Below, in pieces: positions 60,480 through 64,000 of a stretch of DNA of 64,000 nt. The position numbers and the translations under genes are program-made. Below the pieces are notes generated by a model. That model worked only from the letters and a program-made list of their open reading frames with translations, had not been told where the DNA came from and searched no databases. Source of the stretch: Hyphomicrobiales bacterium (GTDB lineage: Bacteria; Pseudomonadota; Alphaproteobacteria; Rhizobiales; Rhizobiaceae); the NCBI GenBank assembly GCA_900472625.1, contig UCIT01000041.1, positions 86,276-150,275 on the forward strand. Direction: 5' to 3'. How positions within the stretch are numbered: the stretch's first letter is position 1; each line of letters begins with the position of its first letter.

Positions 60480-60961
60480 TTTGGTCCATCCTGCTCCTCA
60501 CGGCTGTTACGCTTGAGAGGTTAGGCGAGCTTTGGCTGGCAAAAAGCAACACCCAAGCGCTGATGGCAAGAGGAGCGATCGAGGTTGCGGCCGGCCACTA
60601 TCCGGCTATCGTTGTCTTGCATGCGGCATGGCTGGTTGGGCTGTGGTTGCTTGCCAGGAATTCGGAGCTTCACTTGGGTTGGGTTGCGGTGTTTGCCGGG
60701 CTTCAGATCTTGAGGCTCTGGACTTTGTCCACCCTTGGCCGGCGTTGGACGACACGGATCATCGTCGTTTCCGGCGAGAGGCTTGTGACAGCCGGCCCCT
60801 ATCGATTGCTGCGTCATCCGAACTACGTCGTCGTGATCGGCGAGATCGCCGTCCTTCCCTTGTGCTTTGATATGCCGCTATACGCGCTTATGTTCTCGGT
60901 CGCCAACGCTGTTATCCTGAGGATACGGATCAGGGCCGAGAACGCAGCCCTTTCAGGATGA
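60476..60961 (+). CDS. Isoprenylcysteine-carboxyl-methyltransferase-like membrane methyltransferase, 161 aa
   Basis: Hydrophobic helices (IWSILLLTAVTLERLGELWL and YPAIVVLHAAWLVGLWLL) lead to the ICMT signature near the C-terminus: LVTAGPYRLLRHPNYVVVIG and a final RIRIRAENAAL. SAM-dependent membrane enzymes of this group beside type III PKS genes (BpsB in Bacillus) O-methylate the alkylpyrone product; the same is inferred here. The start overlaps the PKS stop; the exporter gene starts four bases after its stop. Confidence 0.88.
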   Translation: MIWSILLLTAVTLERLGELWLAKSNTQALMARGAIEVAAGHYPAIVVLHAAWLVGLWLLARNSELHLGWVAVFAGLQILRLWTLSTLGRRWTTRIIVVSGERLVTAGPYRLLRHPNYVVVIGEIAVLPLCFDMPLYALMFSVANAVILRIRIRAENAALSG

Positions 60962-60965
60962 TCCC

Positions 60966-62510
60966 ATGCCGAACAGGCCTGACCCTTCACATATCGCCGT
61001 GAACCCGCTCCTGGTCTGGACTGGGTTCATGGCGATGTGCGCCGGTATGTTCATGGCCATTCTCGACGTTCAGGTCGTGGCGACCTCGCTGCCGACCATC
61101 CAATCGGCACTCAATATCAATCCAGACCAGATGAGCTGGATACAGACCGCTTATCTCATCGCCGAGGTCGTCGCGATCCCACTGACCGGTTTCCTGACCC
61201 GGTTGCTGACAATGCGTTGGCTGTTCGTCACCTCACTGACGGTATTCGTCCTTGCATCCGCCGGCTGCGCGAGCAGCGGCACATTCGGTGACCTGGTGTC
61301 GTGGCGCGTTCTCCAGGGCTTTTCCGGCGGCACGTTGATCCCGTCAGTCTTTTCGGCCGTCTTCATCCTGTTTCCGAAAGAACGGCAGGCTATCGCCACA
61401 ACGATTGCCGGCGTGCTGGCCGTGCTCGCCCCAACCGTTGGACCAATCGTTGGCGGCTGGTTGACGGAAACCTATTCCTGGCATTGGCTGTTTCTCATCA
61501 ATATCATTCCGGGGATTCTCGCTGCTCTTGTCGCTGTGCGATCTTTGCCGCGCGAACGTCTCGACACCACCGAACTTCGGAGCCTGGATGTCCTTTCGCT
61601 TTTGCTGATGGCGGTCAGCCTGGCCTCACTGGAGCTTGCGTTGAAGGAGGCGCCGACCAATGGCTGGACATCGGTTTATATCGCCGGTTTGCTTTGCCTT
61701 TCGGTCCTCTCCGGAAGCATCTTCGTCTGGCGTTCGCTAATCCGGACGCGTCCGCTCGTCGAACTCCGCACTTTCCGTGATCGAAACTTTCTAATTGGAT
61801 CGATCTTCAGCTTCGTATTGGGTATTGGCCTGTTCGGCTCGGTCTACCTCATGCCCGTCTTTCTGGCTTTTGTCAGAGGGCACAACGCGCTTGAGATCGG
61901 CATGACAATGCTTGTGACCGGCTTGGCGCAGCTCGTGACCGCACCCATTGCCGTCGCATTGGAAAAGCGCATCGACGCCCGGTTGTTGTCTGCCGCCGGC
62001 TTTGCGTTGTTTGCCGTCGGCATCGCGATGAGCGCGTTTCAGGACCCACAATCCGACTATGAGGCGATGTTCTGGCCGCAGATCGTCCGCGGCGTCGCCA
62101 TCATGTTCTGCCTGTTGCCGCCAACGCGTTTGGCACTGGGCACCCTTTCGCCAGACAAGATTCCGGATGCCAGTGGGCTATTCAACCTGATGCGTAATTT
62201 GGGTGGTGCCATCGGTATCGCGCTGATCGACACGATCATTTACACGCGCTCGGAACCGCTTGGCCGGTCTTTGTTGGAACGCCTGCAAGCGGGGGATACC
62301 GATGCGGCGACATTCATCGGCGTACCGCTTCAGACGTTGGCCGAGCATAAAGGCGGCCTGGACGAAGCGACGATGGCGATGATCGACCCGTTGCTGCAAA
62401 CAGCAGCGACAGTGCAGGCTCTCAACGAGGCATGGCTGGTTATTGCTGGTCTGACCGCCTGCGCCATCCTGTGCCTGCCATTCGCCAGACGCGTTGCTCC
62501 TGCCGACTGA
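60966..62510 (+). CDS. DHA2-family MFS drug/product exporter, 514 aa
   Basis: Fourteen-helix EmrB/QacA-type transporter: MAILDVQVVATSLPTIQSAL (motif D1 region), WIQTAYLIAEVVAIPLTGFL, WRVLQGFSGGTLIPSVFSAV and VLAVLAPTVGPIVGGWLTET (motif C). Length matches DHA2 proteins. Genomic position as third gene of the PKS operon suggests it exports the methylated polyketide, though multidrug efflux is also possible. No membrane-fusion protein gene is adjacent. Confidence 0.92.
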   Translation: MPNRPDPSHIAVNPLLVWTGFMAMCAGMFMAILDVQVVATSLPTIQSALNINPDQMSWIQTAYLIAEVVAIPLTGFLTRLLTMRWLFVTSLTVFVLASAGCASSGTFGDLVSWRVLQGFSGGTLIPSVFSAVFILFPKERQAIATTIAGVLAVLAPTVGPIVGGWLTETYSWHWLFLINIIPGILAALVAVRSLPRERLDTTELRSLDVLSLLLMAVSLASLELALKEAPTNGWTSVYIAGLLCLSVLSGSIFVWRSLIRTRPLVELRTFRDRNFLIGSIFSFVLGIGLFGSVYLMPVFLAFVRGHNALEIGMTMLVTGLAQLVTAPIAVALEKRIDARLLSAAGFALFAVGIAMSAFQDPQSDYEAMFWPQIVRGVAIMFCLLPPTRLALGTLSPDKIPDASGLFNLMRNLGGAIGIALIDTIIYTRSEPLGRSLLERLQAGDTDAATFIGVPLQTLAEHKGGLDEATMAMIDPLLQTAATVQALNEAWLVIAGLTACAILCLPFARRVAPAD

Positions 62511-62524
62511 TCGGCAGGAAGGGA

Positions 62525-63019
62525 TCATCCCGCCGTCATCCGGCGAAGGACATTCGTTTTCCAGTAAAACTGGTGCGTGAGAGCGCCCAGCACATGGCCG
62601 GCGATCAGCGCCCACAGCGCGACCTTGAGGATATCGGCGTGCACGTCGCCAGCTCCATCATAGCCCAGATAGTAAGCGGCCATTCCCGTGACCGGCATGG
62701 CGATTAGAAGACCGTACAGGAGCACATGGGCTATCTTGGCCACCGCTCTGAAGATAGCGGGTTCAAGTGGCGATGACGGCGGAACGCCCTGGATAAACCG
62801 CAGGACCAGACGGAGGACGACGAGGATCAGGATGGTGATGCCGACATAGGCATGGATATTGGCGCTGCCGACCTGGTCCGCTGTTGCCGACCCCGTCCGT
62901 TTGATGCTGCGGTTCCATTCTTCCATCCCATCGGGAATCAGCAGATTGAAGAAAACGAGGCCGGCTGTCAGCCAGTGCAGGACGCGCTGTGGCAGGGAAA
63001 ATGCGACGGGTGTGTTCAA
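62525..63019 (-). CDS. Cytochrome b561-type (CybB) di-heme membrane protein, 164 aa
   Basis: Four helices with the expected heme ligands: His15 in SLPQRVLHWLTAGLVFF, His in SANIHAYVGITILILVVLRL, His in AKIAHVLLYGLLIAMPVTGM and His in LIAGHVLGALTHQFYWKTNV. The CybB family passes electrons from quinol to periplasmic acceptors or superoxide. It lies next to a cupredoxin gene on the same strand (93 bases apart), a plausible electron-transfer pair. Confidence 0.9.
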   Translation of the reverse strand: MNTPVAFSLPQRVLHWLTAGLVFFNLLIPDGMEEWNRSIKRTGSATADQVGSANIHAYVGITILILVVLRLVLRFIQGVPPSSPLEPAIFRAVAKIAHVLLYGLLIAMPVTGMAAYYLGYDGAGDVHADILKVALWALIAGHVLGALTHQFYWKTNVLRRMTAG

Positions 63020-63111
63020 GTGAGATATGTACTTTCTGCTTAAAATAGGCGTGATCTCGGGGGCGACTTACCGCGGCCCTCGAGATTACCAACAATACCA
63101 ACGACGCGCGC

Positions 63112-63537
63112 TTACTTGGTGACTGTCAGCATGGCATGCATGCCCGCCTGGAAATGACCCTTGATATTGCAGAGAAGGACATAGGAGCCGGGCACAAGCT
63201 TGGCTTTCAGCTCACCGTCGGCGCCGGGCTTCAGCTCCGCCACTTCTCCCATGCTGTTCAGCTTCGTTTCATTGACCAGATCCTTGGCGGCATCGACGCC
63301 AATTTTCTGGTCGGCCGTTTTCAGCTTCACAAGCACCATTTCGTGCTCTTCGGTCATTGCGTCGTTGTGCACCAGGAAGGTTGTCTCGCCAGCTTTAATT
63401 GTCGACTGATCCAGCGTCAGAGTCATCGGGCCACCACCTTCACCACCCTCGGTGACTTTGACCGTGGTCGCGGCGAAAGCAGGCGTGGCGAGGCAAGCGA
63501 CAGCGAGAACAGCAATTGTGTTTCGGATGGAATGCAT
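63112..63537 (-). CDS. Exported cupredoxin-like copper protein, 141 aa
   Basis: A signal peptide (RNTIAVLAVACLATPAFAAT) precedes a cupredoxin fold: MTLTLDQSTIKAGETTFLVH, then MTEEHEMVLVKL with the first His ligand, and the C-terminal loop YVLLCNIKGHFQAGMHAM carrying Cys, His and Met ligands. This is the sulfocyanin/plastocyanin-like pattern of a type 1 copper site, although an extra histidine is near the Met. It may deliver electrons or copper in the periplasm, with the neighbouring cytochrome b as partner. Confidence 0.88.
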   Translation of the reverse strand: MHSIRNTIAVLAVACLATPAFAATTVKVTEGGEGGGPMTLTLDQSTIKAGETTFLVHNDAMTEEHEMVLVKLKTADQKIGVDAAKDLVNETKLNSMGEVAELKPGADGELKAKLVPGSYVLLCNIKGHFQAGMHAMLTVTK

Positions 63538-64000
63538 AGGTTGTCACCTCTGAGATTTTAGGTCAGTGACGGTTGCACTGCAATGCTGACGGGAACCTGA
63601 ACGTATCCCTCTATAAGCCAGCACCACGCTATCTTTTTCGAGTGCGACGCAGGATAGAGCGCCGCTCGAACGGCCGCATTCGATAATGCCTTCCCAAGCT
63701 GACTGTCAGCCGCCGGTCCCTAAGCCCGTTAGTCACAAACTGTTTGAAGCACTCGAACAGGATCCCCCAGCCATCTTTTGCTGAGCTCTGGACGTTCTCG
63801 GGATCTGGAGAACTTCACATAGTTTCTGACTCAAAACAGTACCAAGTAGCTGTAAAGACATCATTTTTTCAGTGGGGAATGGCAGCTTCTAAACAGCAAA
63901 AATATATTCCAAAATCGCTTGCCTGGGGATCTAGGATTCTCACATTATTTCAAATGGTTAGCTAATTCGCCTTTGAATTCCGGTAGTGTGCGGGAGGTTC
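63538..64000. other. Region without a supported gene
   Basis: The first 100 bases hold the promoter of the cupredoxin gene. The rest, noticeably more AT-rich toward 64000, shows only short frames and nothing recognisable. Confidence 0.4.

Noticed and set aside
32488..64000. Thirteen bases (GTGCGGGAGGTTC) at 32488-32500 repeated at the window end 63988-64000
   Set aside because: Could be the edge of a longer repeat, but flanks visible on the left side do not match and 13 bases alone is not convincing.
1..64000. tRNA, rRNA, CRISPR array, integrase, transposase, replication or conjugation genes
   Set aside because: I looked for their sequence signatures and protein motifs and saw none; decay in the region cannot be tied to a recognisable mobile element here.

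Overview
The window looks like chromosome or chromid/plasmid DNA of a Rhizobiaceae alphaproteobacterium (Rhizobium/Agrobacterium type). The base composition is GC-rich. The proteins belong to families typical of that group: y4iL-like catalase, DUF2188, DUF6894, BA14K, DUF1236, SbmA/BacA-like ABC protein, CsbD, PaoABC. Several small stress genes are preceded by sites matching the alphaproteobacterial EcfG consensus GGAAC-N16/17-GTT. I see no rRNA, tRNA, CRISPR array, replication origin, transposase or integrase. This is an accessory, stress- and redox-oriented region in which intact genes alternate with many decayed ones.

Layout. 1-7.7 kb: FdhF/YdeP oxidoreductase (cut by the window edge) and catalase-like gene on the minus strand, then a plus-strand run of hydrolases, a DUF4142 protein, an internally deleted SDR, a zinc alcohol dehydrogenase, a fluoroacetate-dehalogenase-like hydrolase and a HARP-like two-repeat protein. 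7.7-11.3 kb: two regulator/target pairs, LysR with NTF2+SDR, and an OhrR/MarR regulator facing an exported hydrolase across two palindromes. 11.4-26.6 kb: small conserved proteins, two single-domain response regulators, a hydrolase and many pseudogenes (GMC oxidoreductase, DUF3008, two SDRs, HVA1/DUF2945, DUF3140/DUF2934, DUF2231, PQQ sugar dehydrogenase). 26.8-37.8 kb: transglutaminase, ABC exporter/importer, exonuclease, intact DUF3140/DUF2934, CsbD, DUF2171, L,D-transpeptidase, BA14K and YihY genes, that is, envelope and stress functions. 38-43 kb: a broken solute-binding protein and an intact Tat-exported aldehyde oxidoreductase, paoABC.

43.6-50.0 kb is the most system-like block: a FecR-domain exported protein with a long Gly/Asn tail, a CHASE2-GGDEF-EAL c-di-GMP phosphodiesterase, a NarL-type histidine kinase and its LuxR-type response regulator, facing a Tat-exported protein that also has a Gly/Asn-rich tract. 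50.2-53.6 kb is a tightly packed minus-strand run (SDR lacking its catalytic Tyr/Lys, small proteins, a CheY-like regulator, a double-BA14K protein) followed by a DUF1236 gene. 54.3-56 kb holds a decayed molybdenum-cofactor nucleotidyltransferase plus LysE exporter operon. 58.5-62.5 kb has a VIT1/CCC1 transporter and a type III polyketide synthase / methyltransferase / MFS exporter operon. The right end carries a cytochrome b561-like protein and a cupredoxin.

Main themes: (i) a candidate FecR/CHASE2-EAL/two-component envelope-sensing module; (ii) a T3PKS alkylquinone/pyrone-type operon with its own exporter; (iii) a dispersed EcfG-type general stress regulon; (iv) extensive gene decay interleaved with intact long genes, including one intact and one deleted copy of the same divergent gene pair.
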